Notes under the pieces: model-generated | Databases searched by the model: none | Seen by the model: the letters and a program-made list of their open reading frames with translations, nothing else | What the model was told of the DNA's origin: nothing | Translations under genes and position numbers: made by a program | From: Cercis canadensis | Taxonomy: Eukaryota; Streptophyta; Magnoliopsida; Fabales; Fabaceae | Direction of reading: 5' to 3' | NCBI GenBank assembly: GCA_003255065.1 | Contig: QAOA01002976.1 | Span: 334,411-398,410 of the forward strand | Length of the DNA: 64,000 nt | In this document: piece after piece, positions 35,165 to 45,009 of the stretch | Layout of the letters: the number at the start of each line of letters is the position of its first letter | Numbering within the stretch: position 1 is the stretch's first letter

Positions 35165-35915
35165 ACCAATTACAACTCCTTTGGGGCAACACTATAAACT
35201 TTCTATCCGACAAGCACCTAGCACAAATGAAGAAATAGATAAGATGGTGGCAATCCCATATGCAAGTGGAGTTGGAAGCATTATGTATGGCATGGTATGC
35301 AGTATACCAGATTTGGCTCATGTTGTAAGTGTTGTTAGCAGATTCATGGCAAATCCCGGACCAATACATTGGGAAGCATTGAAATGGGTGCTAAGATACT
35401 TGAATGGTTCATTGGCTTCTGGTTTGAAGTTTAAAAGGAAATCACAAGATGAAGAAGTAATCAAGGGATATGTGGATTTAGATTATGTTGGAAATGTTGA
35501 TACAAGGAAGTCCTTGTCAAGATATGTATTCACTTTATTTGGCACTGCAATTAGTTAGAAGTCCATGCTTCAGTCTGTGGTGGCCTTGTCTACAACTCAA
35601 GCTGAATATATAGCTCTTGCAGAGGGTGTTAAGGAAGTTCTGTGGCTCAGAGGCATGATTGGTGAACTTGGAATCATTCAAGATAGTATCACAATATACT
35701 GTGATAGTCAAAGTGTTGTTCATCTCTCAAAACATCAAGTTTATCATGAGAGGTCAAAGCATATTGATGTTAGACTCCATTTTATTCGAGATGTGATTGA
35801 GACTAAGGAGGTTTTGGTGGAGAAGGTTGCATCTGAAGAAAATCCAGCTGATGTATTCACAAAGTCCTTACCTCTATCTAAGTTCAAGCATTGCTTGGAC
35901 TTAATGGGGTTCTGA
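35165..35915 (+). pseudogene. Copia RNase H
   Basis: 'PYASGVGSIMYGMVCSIPDL' and 'VDLDYVGNVDTRKSLSRYV' are followed by a TAG where Trp/Lys is expected (about 35556-35558). Then come 'LSTTQAEYIALAEGVKEVLW' (Glu), 'IYCDSQSVVHLSKHQVYHER' (Asp) and 'DVFTKSLPLSKFKHCLDLMG'. The C-terminal codons are interrupted by a solo LTR, which supplies the stop at 35913-35915. The original tail resumes at 37283. Confidence 0.87.
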
Positions 35916-37277
35916 AATCCTAACACAAGTGCACGTTATCATTTCCAAGTAATAAAATGAGAGTGAGTTATCGTTCCCACAAGGACTAATGTTATCAACT
36001 ACCGAAATTGGGTTAATCTCAATTTTATCTAATCAACAAGTATAGAGAATTTCAAGATAGAACTTTAAATAAATTGAAAATAAACTAAGACAGATAAAAT
36101 GACGAATTAATCAAGAGTGAAATATTTAGGGCTTTTGATTTCACCATAGCTATTATGATTTGTTATTCCTAATTCATTAACCAATAACAATCTTCCTAAT
36201 TGCTAGCCAAAAACCCTAAATTATTTATTAGCCTTTCCCATGGTCAAACAAAAATATCTCTAAGTTATGAACCCACTATATTCCTATGTGAATTGTGAAT
36301 AACCTAGAAATTCACTTAATTCTATGGTTCTTTTTAAATAGCTACACAGGCCATGAAGGTATATCTCTATCCTACATGTAACCTATGTTCTTAATCCCTA
36401 TGATCTTCAATTACAAATTACCTCCCAGTCTCATTATAATGATCTAATCAACTAATTGGTGATCAAACAATTAGAAGCATGAAGAATTAGGAGGAAGAAG
36501 ACAATTAATAAAGGAGTTCTTGAATTAAAGAAATAAAAAATCACAAATCTTCCTTGCTACGCTACATCATAGCCCTAGAAGGGAATTTAGTTCATAGCAG
36601 AAGAAAAGAACGTGATAAAGTAAAATCTAGACATAATTGAAAGAGTAGAAGAATAAAACTCTGTGATGAAATCTGAATTGGCTCCACAAATCTCCTCTTC
36701 AATCATTGTTTNTCTTCCTTGCTAGGCTACATCATAGCCCTAGAAGGGAATTTAGTTCATAGCAGAAGAAAAGAACGTGATAAAGTAAAATCTAGACATA
36801 ATTGAAAGAGTAGAAGAATAAAACTCTGTGATGAAATCTGAATTGGCTCCACAAATCTCCTCTTCAATCATTGTTTTGCCTCTGTTTCTTCTCTCCAAGA
36901 CGTCCAATCTAAGAGTCCCTAATAATTCCTAAAAATTCTTATTTATACTCCTAAGCAAAAGCCCTAAGAGACTTGGGAAATAAAGTCACGTGTTTCAGGA
37001 AACTTGCGCAGGTGCCGCAGCTCTTAGGTTTTGTCAAAGCCTTTTATTTTAATGCTCCAGGGGTCACGACTCTTGGTTTCAAGGGTTGCGGCCTTTGCTT
37101 TCTATCTCAATTTCTTCCCAATTCTTCATTTCTTCACTTCAAAATATAAAACCTATGAATTTCCATTTAAACCTACAATTTGACATAAACAACCTATTAG
37201 ATGGCAATAAATCTCAATAAAAAACCAAATAATTAAGTCAAAGATACCAAAAGAGTGGGTATAAAACCCACTCAATA
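35913..37277 (-). repeat. Solo LTR with perfect TSD GGTTC
   Basis: The plus strand starts TGAAATCCTAACACAAG and ends ACCCACTCAATA, flanked by GGTTC at 35908-35912 and 37278-37282. The end AATA is a decayed AACA (sense-strand start TGTTGAGTGGG). The span is 1365 bp, including a 165-bp artefactual duplication at an N. The 'ttatcgttcccacaagg' region near its start resembles the end regions of the other Gypsy LTRs here, so it is likely Gypsy, minus orientation, of a fourth family. Confidence 0.85.
36548..36876. repeat. Direct duplication around an N (probable assembly artefact)
   Basis: Bases 36548-36711 and 36713-36876 are direct copies (tcttccttgctacgc versus tcttccttgctaggc at the starts) around an n at 36712. 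Confidence 0.88.
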
Positions 37278-37500
37278 GGTTCTGTGAAGGATAATTCATA
37301 AGAAGGAGAGCAGCACTTGATTAAACTTTTCTAATTTAAGAGACAAGGTGGAGAATGTGATGATATGCTCTAGAATAATGCGAACACTGACTGCAGACAC
37401 ATTTGTGTTCACTTATGGAGTTGAGCGTGTCACTTAAGTGAGGCTCTAGAGTTCAGACACGGCCTCAGACTTTCAGTTGAGCGTGTCACTTAAGTGAGCG

Positions 37501-38959
37501 TGATAATTACATTTTCTATACAGTAATTAACCCTCATATTTAGTGTCTTAAATCTCTTTTAGTGCTTAATTGAGTGGGCTTGGCCTTATTTCATAAGTTT
37601 GGGTTCATATTGGGCGTAATTGTTTCATTCAGCATTATTAGGGTTTTGATACTGTTTCTGTATTTAGGGTATATATTTAGTTCTTTATGTCTAAAAATTG
37701 TGAATCTTGCCTTGTAAAAAAGCTAAGAGGATTATCTACAACTTTTATTCAGACCTCCAAGGCCAATTCTGACATTCAGTGGGTCAAATTTGACCCGAAA
37801 GTCAGAGCAGAGATGCTGCCACTGGATCTGACCCGCATTCAGAGTTTGGACCATAATATGGGCTGTAGATGTTGTATGGACTTGAAACTGATTTCATTGG
37901 AAAGCTAAGACGTATATCTTCAATTGTTGTGAATACAGGTTCTCCAAATTATGTCGTTTTGATGGTCTTATTGCCTGTCGAATCTGGCTAATTAGTCCAA
38001 AGACCTCTTAAGAGTTAATTGGGCTTAACTCCCTCAATTCAGGCCCAATTAGGCCCAAACCGGAGCCCATTTGAAGCTAAGGTCCAGAGGATTAAACCTA
38101 GGTTAAGGGTAATTTGGGTGTGCACTAAATTTCTGATGTTATAATTAGGTTAAAGGAGGCTACGTTTTCAGAATTCTAGGTAGACAGTTTTTAGGCAACT
38201 TTTGTTTTCTCTCTTGAAAATTCTGGAGCTCTTTGATTTATGACTGCACTTCTCCATTGGAGCTTGGATTTCATGACCATGGAGGAGTAGAATCCTTGTA
38301 AACAAGTTAGACTCCTGATTAAATTCGATTTTGATTTTGAGATTTTGTTCTTAATTGGATTAAACTTAATGCAATTTCTTCTTCTTTGAATTTCTGCCTT
38401 GCTTTAATCTTTGTATGAATTCATGGAGATATTTGTGATTTATATGGATATTGAAGTAAGAAATAGAATTTAGATTGATCAATTTTTAATCTGTGGTTAG
38501 AATTCAGAGAAGCTATGCTATGCTAATTGATGTTCGGTTTTTAGATTAATCATTAATTGCTTAGTCTTTGTGATTACAAGATTAGTGATTGTATGTGGTT
38601 AATCGAATCCTAAGTGATAACTCAGTAGGAACAATTTATCATAATTAGAGATTTTAGTTTTGATTAAACTCAATTAGTAGTGTTGCATTAGGACTTAATC
38701 ACTCATGTTAATCTAGGATGAATCAAACCGGTTTTTGATAGATGTCTAGCTAGGTTACGCCTTTAATCAACTGCATTAATCTTTGTTTAATTCTGTAATT
38801 TACTATTATAATCTTGTTTCAAAAATCACTTGTTCTTAAACTTGAAATTATTAATTACACATTGCATTCCTTGTGAGAGACTTCCTGGATCATGCCCTCT
38901 ATTGTATTATATTTAAGGGATTCGGTTTAATTTAATTGGATTAGTGATAATTCCAATTA
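37501..38959 (+). repeat. Solo LTR with perfect TSD GAGCG
   Basis: A 1459-bp sense-oriented LTR, TGATAATTACATTTTC … GATAATTCCAATTA, flanked by GAGCG at 37496-37500 and 38960-38964. The last bases AATTA correspond to GATCA in relatives, two transitions consistent with cytosine deamination. Same family as 7674-9136 (inverse orientation there). Confidence 0.9.
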
Positions 38960-39062
38960 GAGCGCATTCCTCAAGGGTGGTCTCTGATTAATTATAACGA
39001 CCTCAGACACAAGCATGTCACTTAGGTGAGTTTCAAGAATGAAGACACGATGTGCAACACGA

Positions 39063-39415
39063 GCGTGTCCTTTAAGACACATGGTCGTGTGATGTGAAGT
39101 GTCTCATAAATCAGTTAGTCGATTAATGGCCATAAACCGACTAAAACTAATTGGTTGATTCATATATAAGCATGTGATGTGTGCAGTTAGAGGAAGACCT
39201 TGAGATTAGCATTTTTGGTGTTGAGAGAAATCAGAGAANGCGTGTCCTTTAAGACACATGGTCGTTTGATGTGAAGTGTCTCATAAATCAGTTAGTCGAT
39301 TAATGGCCATAAACCGACTAAAACTAATTGGTTGATTCATATATAAGCATGTGATGTGTGCAGTTAGAGGAAGACCTTGAGATTAGCATTTTTGGTGTTG
39401 AGAGAAATCAGAGAA
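39063..39415. repeat. Direct duplication around an N (probable assembly artefact)
   Basis: Bases 39063-39238 and 39240-39415 are near-identical (gcgtgtcctttaagacac at both starts; ggtcgtgtg versus ggtcgtttg) around an n at 39239, within the Copia 3' LTR. Confidence 0.88.
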
Positions 39416-39778
39416 GAAAAGAATAGAGAGATCGAGAGAAAATAATAGAGAGACTTGGGGGTTCTTGTTGGTATATGTTGAAGAGCAAGAACAGAGGCCA
39501 AGGGGGTACTCTATTGTAAGAAGAGTTGATCTTGATTGTGTTAATCATAGTGGAACTGGTCTCTCCCGTGGATGTAAGCTATATTGGCTAAACCATGTAA
39601 ATTCTAGTGTTCTTCCTTTTACTTTGTGCTTTTACATTTATGTTCTTTATGAATTAATTTGGTTTAATTATTGTTTGGTAACTGCTTGTGATATTGCTTT
39701 AAGTTTTCCTACTGCTATTCTAGTATTGCTTGGTGTCCTGTTGATTGGTTGTGTAGGTTGAATCTCTTATAGCTGTAG

Positions 39779-39959
39779 AAGTCATTTGATCCTGTGACTG
39801 GAATATGTCGAATAGCAGGGAAGGTGGATTACAAAAGTGGGATATGGTTTTGTAATGCAAAGGGCTGCTGCCCACTTGCTAAAACATGTGGGGGAACGCA
39901 CAGCTGCATTGGTTGACCTACTATTGCTCCAGCTTCAAGAAATAGAAAAATTAGCACAA
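39779..39959 (+). pseudogene. Exon-like coding stretch, gene not recognised
   Basis: After an acceptor-like 'ctgtag' (39773-39778) the plus strand reads 'KSFDPVTGICRIAGKVDYKS'. A one-base shift near 39840 is needed, then 'GYGFVMQRAAAHLLKHVGER' and 'TAALVDLLLLQLQEIEKLAQ', ending before a donor-like CAA|GTGAAA. The composition is strongly protein-like (amphipathic helices at the end), unlike the surrounding AT-rich DNA. I do not recognise the family. The Copia 3' TSD (39772-39776) lies immediately before the presumed acceptor, so the retroelement appears to have landed at an intron/exon edge. Confidence 0.45.
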
Positions 39960-40746
39960 GTGAAATGCATATGGATTTCCAATATATTCATGTCAAAATA
40001 ATTTGAGTGTGATTGTTATGCTATCGGAAAATATAGATATTATCTGAGGCAGTTCCAAACTATAACAACTATCACTTTTGACTTGTTATAATCAAGGTTT
40101 TAAAAACCAGACCGACCGGTTGGATCGGTACCCGGTTTAAAAAATGGTTCGAATCAAAGGGTAAAACCAGTAGGGCAGTTAAACTGGATAAAAGTGGTAC
40201 AAATTGGTGTGAACCGGTACCCATTTTCAATAACCAGCCGATTCACAGAGAAGTAATATTTGGTTAGATTTTTCCCAAAAATGGTGCCGTTTTGGCATCT
40301 ATTTCTAACAGTTGAACTCTTTCCTCCCTCCCCTCGACCTCCGGCTTCTATTTCCCAAAACCCATCCTCAAATCCCTAGCCTAATCCCACAATCTCACTC
40401 TCCCTCATCAAACCTTGGTGGAGTGGTCCCTTTCTCGTCGCATCTTTCTCTTTTCTCTGTTATTTTGGTTTGTGTAGCAACATTTACACTAGTTTTTGGG
40501 CTCTTTGTGTTGGATCTGTCTTCAAGGTTTTCATCTCTTTGCATTACTCTAATAGATTTGCTTTGCTTTGCTTCATATGATTTGTAGATGATTCTCTGAA
40601 CATTTGGAGGTAATCCTTGTCTTTAAATTGTACAAAAAATTGTTTAGTACGCCTTAAGTTCTGCTTTCAGTTTGTGCTGGGTAAACTAGGAAGAAACAAT
40701 TAATAAAAAATTATTTAGATACTATTCTTCCTTACTTGCTATATTA

Positions 40747-41936
40747 GGGCCTGTTTGCTTTGAGAAATGTTTTCATGTTTCCATTTTCTATTTTCATTTC
40801 TTAAAATGTATTTTCATTTTCACGTTTTCATTTTTAGAAAATATGTTTGTTAAAAAAATTTCTATTTCCATTTTCAATCTACATCCCCTCCTCCCTCTCC
40901 CACCGTAGCTCTGCTCTGTTACTCTTCTATTTTCTCTGTCCGAGTTCTTCCTCTCCTCCTCTCCATGTTCTGCCACTAGCAGAGCCCTCCAATCGTGCCT
41001 CATGTCTGTCAAAGAAATGCCATTAAAGAGACCATGGATTGAGCACCAAAGAGAGGACATGAAATACTGTCCACAACAGCTCTAAATCCAATGAAACATC
41101 CTTGAAACGAAGAGCATTCCTTTCCATCAAAATATACCAGAGGGCTACATAAATTGCAAGAACTGTTTCAAACTTTTACCCTCCTTTCTCCTTCCAAAGC
41201 CTCTAATGTCAATCAACGAGAACAGCACCAAATTTGAAGGAGACACCCAACGCACTCTAAAAATTCCAAACAAGTTCTTCCCCTTCTCGATCCTCCCTCT
41301 CCCACCGTAGCTTTGCGTCTTTCTCCTCTTTCAGCTCTGTTCTCCATCTTTCTTTTTTCCTTTGCTTTTTTCTCTCTTGCTTGATGGTTCTTCCTCTCAA
41401 TCTCACTCTTTTTTCTTTCTTCCCCAATTCTTGCTCTCTGGTTCTCTTTTTTTTGCTTCACGTTGGTGGGTCTCTCATCCTTGTTGCTTCTTTTCTCTCG
41501 ACCTTGGTGGGTCTTCTTACTTTTGGGCAATCCTTTGTCTCCTTTATCAATATGTGCTAAGTAAAGAGTCCCAATTTGATTTTCTTCTTCTTCTTCTTCT
41601 TAGAATTTTTCAGTTGCTGAATCGAGAGTCTTCTTCTTCTTCTTCCATATCTATCTCTCTTAGAATTTTTCAGTTGCTGAATCGAGAGCAACGCGAGAAG
41701 GAGTGAGTCTCGTTGAGAAAAAAAAATTTTGATAAAATTGCAAAATTGCCACCGGTCATAGTTTAGAAATACTGAAAACGTATTTTTTACGTTTTCAGTT
41801 TATAGTGTGTTTTAGGAAATGTTTTCAGTTGTTTTCAATGAAAACATTTCTTATTTATTGAACCAAACACATTTTCATATCTAATTCCTATTTTCATTGA
41901 AAATGAAAACAGAAAATGGCAAAAGTAAACAGGCCC
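40747..41936. mobile_element. PIF/Harbinger-like non-autonomous element
   Basis: Terminal inverted repeats GGGCCTGTTTGCTT and AAGTAAACAGGCCC with the 3-bp TSD TTA (40744-40746 and 41937-41939), as in Tourist/Harbinger elements. Subterminal 'ttttcatttt/aaaatgaaaa' sequences are also inverted. The 1190-bp body has no transposase. It contains a LINE-like fragment, CT-rich sequence and a 30-bp duplicated 'tcttagaatttttcagttg' module (41600 and 41658). The Lys/Glu-rich minus ORF at 41213-41530 derives from CT-rich DNA and is not called. Confidence 0.8.
41037..41156 (-). pseudogene. LINE-type RT zinc-binding C-terminal fragment
   Basis: The minus strand from about 41156 reads 'IYVALWYILMERNALRFKDV' then 'SLDLELLWTVFHVLSLVLNP' and a stop. 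The 'W…ERN…F' pattern is the C-terminal zinc-binding/tail region of plant L1-like reverse transcriptases. It lies inside the PIF/Harbinger-like element, implying capture or nested insertion. It is short and recognised by pattern only. Confidence 0.45.
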
Positions 41937-42036
41937 TTAATTTCTCTGTCCTTGCATTTTGTTTTGGCATCAGCGGCTGACCATACATTTTTCTGTTAGC
42001 TCGTGTATAATGTTAAATTGTACTGGTAATTTGCAG

Positions 42037-42091
42037 TACTAACTCAGATTTGCGGTTTCCACTGGGAAATTGGATTGATCGAGGGCTTGAG
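42037..42091 (+). other. Exon-like fragment inside the outer hAT-like element
   Basis: Acceptor-like 'aatttgcag' (to 42036) is followed by a frame 'TNSDLRFPLGNWIDRGLEG' and a donor-like GGGTAC. The first coding-like block is 18-19 codons. A second candidate begins after 'aattgcag' at 42981 and, skipping the inner hAT, reads on past 44762 with two TAG/TAA at apparent Gln positions. The function was not recognised, and these may be captured exon pieces or chance. Confidence 0.25.
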
Positions 42092-42994
42092 GGTACTTTT
42101 CTGAATCATTTCATAATTGTCTTACTGCTCCTACTTTGGCGATAATGGTAAACAGCATTTGGGCTGTTAGACTATATATTGACCGTGGTGTGCTCTGCTC
42201 CAATATTATTGGGGCTTCTAAATAAGGTTTATGCTTAATATATGATATATTGGAGCATGGTTGGGCTTCTATTTTTCACCTTTCTCTTGGTAAGCAGGAG
42301 TTATTATTTTCATTTTTTAGGTTGTATACATTATGGATTTGTAGTGGTAATATAACACTTGATGTGTTTGGTTGATAAGAAACCCAATCACTGTATATGT
42401 GTGTTTTGATGACATTGAGATGTACTACAAAAAACTTATCTCACTTCAGATCCTGACAGGAAGATGATGTGTATATATTCAATTAGAAAACATATATCAT
42501 CACACATGGTTACTTCCTTATATAGTCTTCTGCTGTTTGATATTGCCTTTGAACTCTTGAAGTGTTGCTTTCCTTTGTTCAAGAACGTGTTTACTAAAAA
42601 TCCCGCACCAAACACATGAAAATATTCAATTTTCGCCGATATGAATACCAAAAGACATGAAAGATGTTTTTGTTCCAAATCATTTCTTTGGAAGAACAAA
42701 TGGATTCTAATCTTTATCTTAGTTGTTTTATAGCCGGTTATATGTATTAATGATTTAATCTCCTTCCATTTTTTTTTTTTATCATGGCTGTATTTTAGTA
42801 TATTGTTAATGCTGCTTTTGCTCCTTGAGAGATCTCATTCCAATGAAGGAACTGGTGACAATTTTTTTTTTTTTTTTTTTTTTTTTTAACTTTTGCTTGA
42901 AACCAAAGTACTTTAATCATCACTGATTTTGCCTTGTCCAAGAATGTGTTGCTCTTATATTCCTTGTGCTTATAATTGCAGTGATACTATAGAG

Positions 42995-44753
42995 CAAGGT
43001 TTTAAAAACCGGACTGGTAAGCGAACCGGTTTGTTCAAAAATACCGGTCGGATCGGTATAAACCGAAGCTTTTTTTCAAAATTATAGATTCAAAAAGAAA
43101 ACATGAAGGATAAAGAACAAATCATCAAACTCAACTCATAAGTGAAAATCTCAAACTTAAAAATTAAAATACATAGTCTTCAAATGATCATAGTGAAAGG
43201 CCAGTCATAAAATTTATAAACTAAAAAAGAAATATTTTGCATGGTGAATCATAAAAATTTCAGCTGGCATTTAATAGGCTGTGATAATTTAAAGTCTGAG
43301 AGACATCTTATATTATGTTTCAGAATTTAGGCATTATGACATGAGAAGTTCAAAATTCCATAAGATAGACTAAACCCAAAAACAAAAACTTAAAAAACAC
43401 TACAGCGAGGATGTCAGCATGTAATTTTTCCTTGCTTTGATTACAACTAGAAAAGGAAAGCATCTGTTATCTAGATTCCAACATGAAAACTACAAGAGCA
43501 CAATGTCCAATCAGGCAAAAGCTTAAAAGCCCACCATATGCAATCTTGAATCATAAATCTACCATCTAACTTCGAGAAAAACTTAAGTGGATTGTATACG
43601 GGCGGATTAAAAAGCCACCATATTTTAGGCTTTTAGATAACAGAAAATGAAAATTCTTTGCACTTGATTATCTTCTCATAGAATTGTTTGGTTTGATTTC
43701 TGCCAACTATAAAGTAGAAATGTTTGAGATATATAATCAATAGAGTCAACTATTTTTCAAGTTCAAAGGTAACATTTTTTAACAGGATTTCCAGTATCAA
43801 TCACATGTATATAGCTATCAGTAACAAGCATCAAACCAAATCAAATGTGAATATCCCACTGCAAAATGCTAAGGGATCAAACAAAAGAAATGCATAATGA
43901 TATTAGGAAACCATAATCTGCAGAAAGAAACTGTTTGAAGAATCTAGTATGGACAGATTTATTACTCAGCAGAAGTTATTAACATCGCCTCCATAATAAC
44001 AACATAAGAAAGCAAATATGAGACTTGGACAATTAAAAAGCCTCCATAATACAATTAAAAAGCCCATAAAATTTCTGATATCTTGAGACATGGAAAACAG
44101 AATTTCCTACAACTTTTTTTTCCGCCTAAGCACTTGCCCCTGTTCACAAATTTCCTAAAAACACTCCCAGAGAAGTAGATTTCTTAAAGCCGACAACCCC
44201 ACCATTTTGGGCAACAGAAAAAAAAAAAACACAAACACAAACACACACACACAGATAATCAAGTTCTACTCCTTCTTACCGAGTAAAGATTGAGATGGCA
44301 AGAAGAAATGTCCGGAATCTGTAAAGATCAACAAAAGAGAGATGACTACAAGAAGAACTTCAATAGAAATCATCAACTATGAACATCCCCACCATGAGCT
44401 GACTGCATGAAATGAGGGAGTGTCTTGGCTAGGGATTTCGGAATAGGTTTGGGGCGAAATAGAAGTAGAAACTCGAGGAGAGCGAGAAAGGGGGTCGGCG
44501 GGTGAATGAAATAGGTGCCAAAACGACGCTGTTTAGGGGGAAATCTCAAAAAAACAAAAAAAAGTTTTGTGAACTGGCCGGTTATTGAAAACCGGTACCG
44601 GTTCACCGGTTTTGCTGGTTCGCACCAGTTCACACTGGTTTTTATCAGTTTAACAGCCCCACCGGTTTTGCCATTTGAACCGATCTGGAATTCAAACTGG
44701 GTACTGGTCCAACCGGTTGAACCGGCCGGTCCGGTCCAGTTTTTAAAACCTTG
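42995..44753. mobile_element. hAT-like element (inner) with TSD CTATAGAG
   Basis: A 1759-bp element with ends CAAGGTTTTAAAAACCGG and TTTTTAAAACCTTG, flanked by perfect 8-bp CTATAGAG at 42987-42994 and 44754-44761. It belongs to the same family as the element it interrupts, in opposite orientation. There is no transposase ORF. It contains an AC-rich microsatellite near 44229-44255. The minus ORF 44373-44633 and plus ORF 44515-44841 overlap the ACCGGT-rich arm and show no protein family. Confidence 0.85.
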
Positions 44754-45009
44754 CTATAGAGTAGTCACAAGGTGCAAACGATGTTTGTGCTCACCATCAA
44801 GTTTAAATGCAAGCACCATATATTATAAGGTTATGCTTTAGTGGCAGGGCACTTATTTCACTTACGAGTTGAGTTTGATTATTTGTTCTTTATCATCCAT
44901 ATTTTCTTTTTGAATCTTTAATTTTGAAAAAAAGCTTCGGTAAACCGGTTCGACCGGGTGGTCCTACCGGTTTGCTCACCAGTTCAGTTTTTAAAACCTT
45001 GGTTATAAT

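Larger units (their letters stand above)
29395..39771 (+). mobile_element. Ty1/Copia element (Tork-like) with three nested solo LTRs
   Basis: Both LTRs are present: 29395-30141, and 37356-39771 (interrupted). Gag, protease, integrase, RT and RNase H are in Copia order on the plus strand. Flanking 5-bp sequences GTTGT (29390-29394) and GCTGT (39772-39776) form a TSD with one transition. Nested insertions are 32454-34260 (before RT), 35913-37277 (at the RNase H C-terminus) and 37501-38959 (in the 3' LTR). Numerous stops show it is inactive. Tork affinity is suggested by 'LDSGCSYHMWP' and 'STTQAEYIALAEGVKE'. Confidence 0.88.
37356..39771 (+). repeat. 3' LTR of the Tork-like Copia element (interrupted)
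   Basis: Starts TGTGATGATATGC right after the polypurine tract 'agacaaggtggagaa' (37341-37355) and ends AATCTCTTATA. It matches the 5' LTR except for a small tandem duplication of 'gttgagcgtgtcacttaag' (about 37421 and 37476), a nested solo LTR (37501-38959) and an N-flanked duplication (39063-39415). The last base pair CA has become TA. Confidence 0.85.
40093..45001. mobile_element. hAT-like element (outer), with nested insertions
   Basis: Ends CAAGGTTTTAAAAACC and its complement GTTTTTAAAACCTTG, flanked by identical 8-bp GTTATAAT at 40085-40092 and 45002-45009, the TSD length of hAT elements. The terminal regions are rich in ACCGGTT-type palindromes. The left arm (to about 40390) is homologous to the right arm of the nested copy at 42995-44753, and the right arm (44872-45001) to its left arm. 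No transposase was recognised. Between the arms lie a PIF/Harbinger-like element, a poly-T tract (about 42860-42889) and exon-like pieces. Confidence 0.8.

Noticed and set aside
41213-41530. Highly charged Lys/Arg/Glu-rich ORF (105 aa, minus strand)
   Set aside because: It is encoded by the complement of CT-rich DNA in a non-autonomous transposon, with no domain pattern and no splice or regulatory context.
42860-42889. Poly-T tract as a possible retrogene poly-A tail on the minus strand
   Set aside because: No coding sequence or target-site duplication was found adjacent to it on the minus strand.
44373-44841. Overlapping ORFs in the inner hAT-like arm
   Set aside because: They follow the ACCGGTT-rich repeats; no transposase motifs (for example the hAT dimerisation region) are seen.
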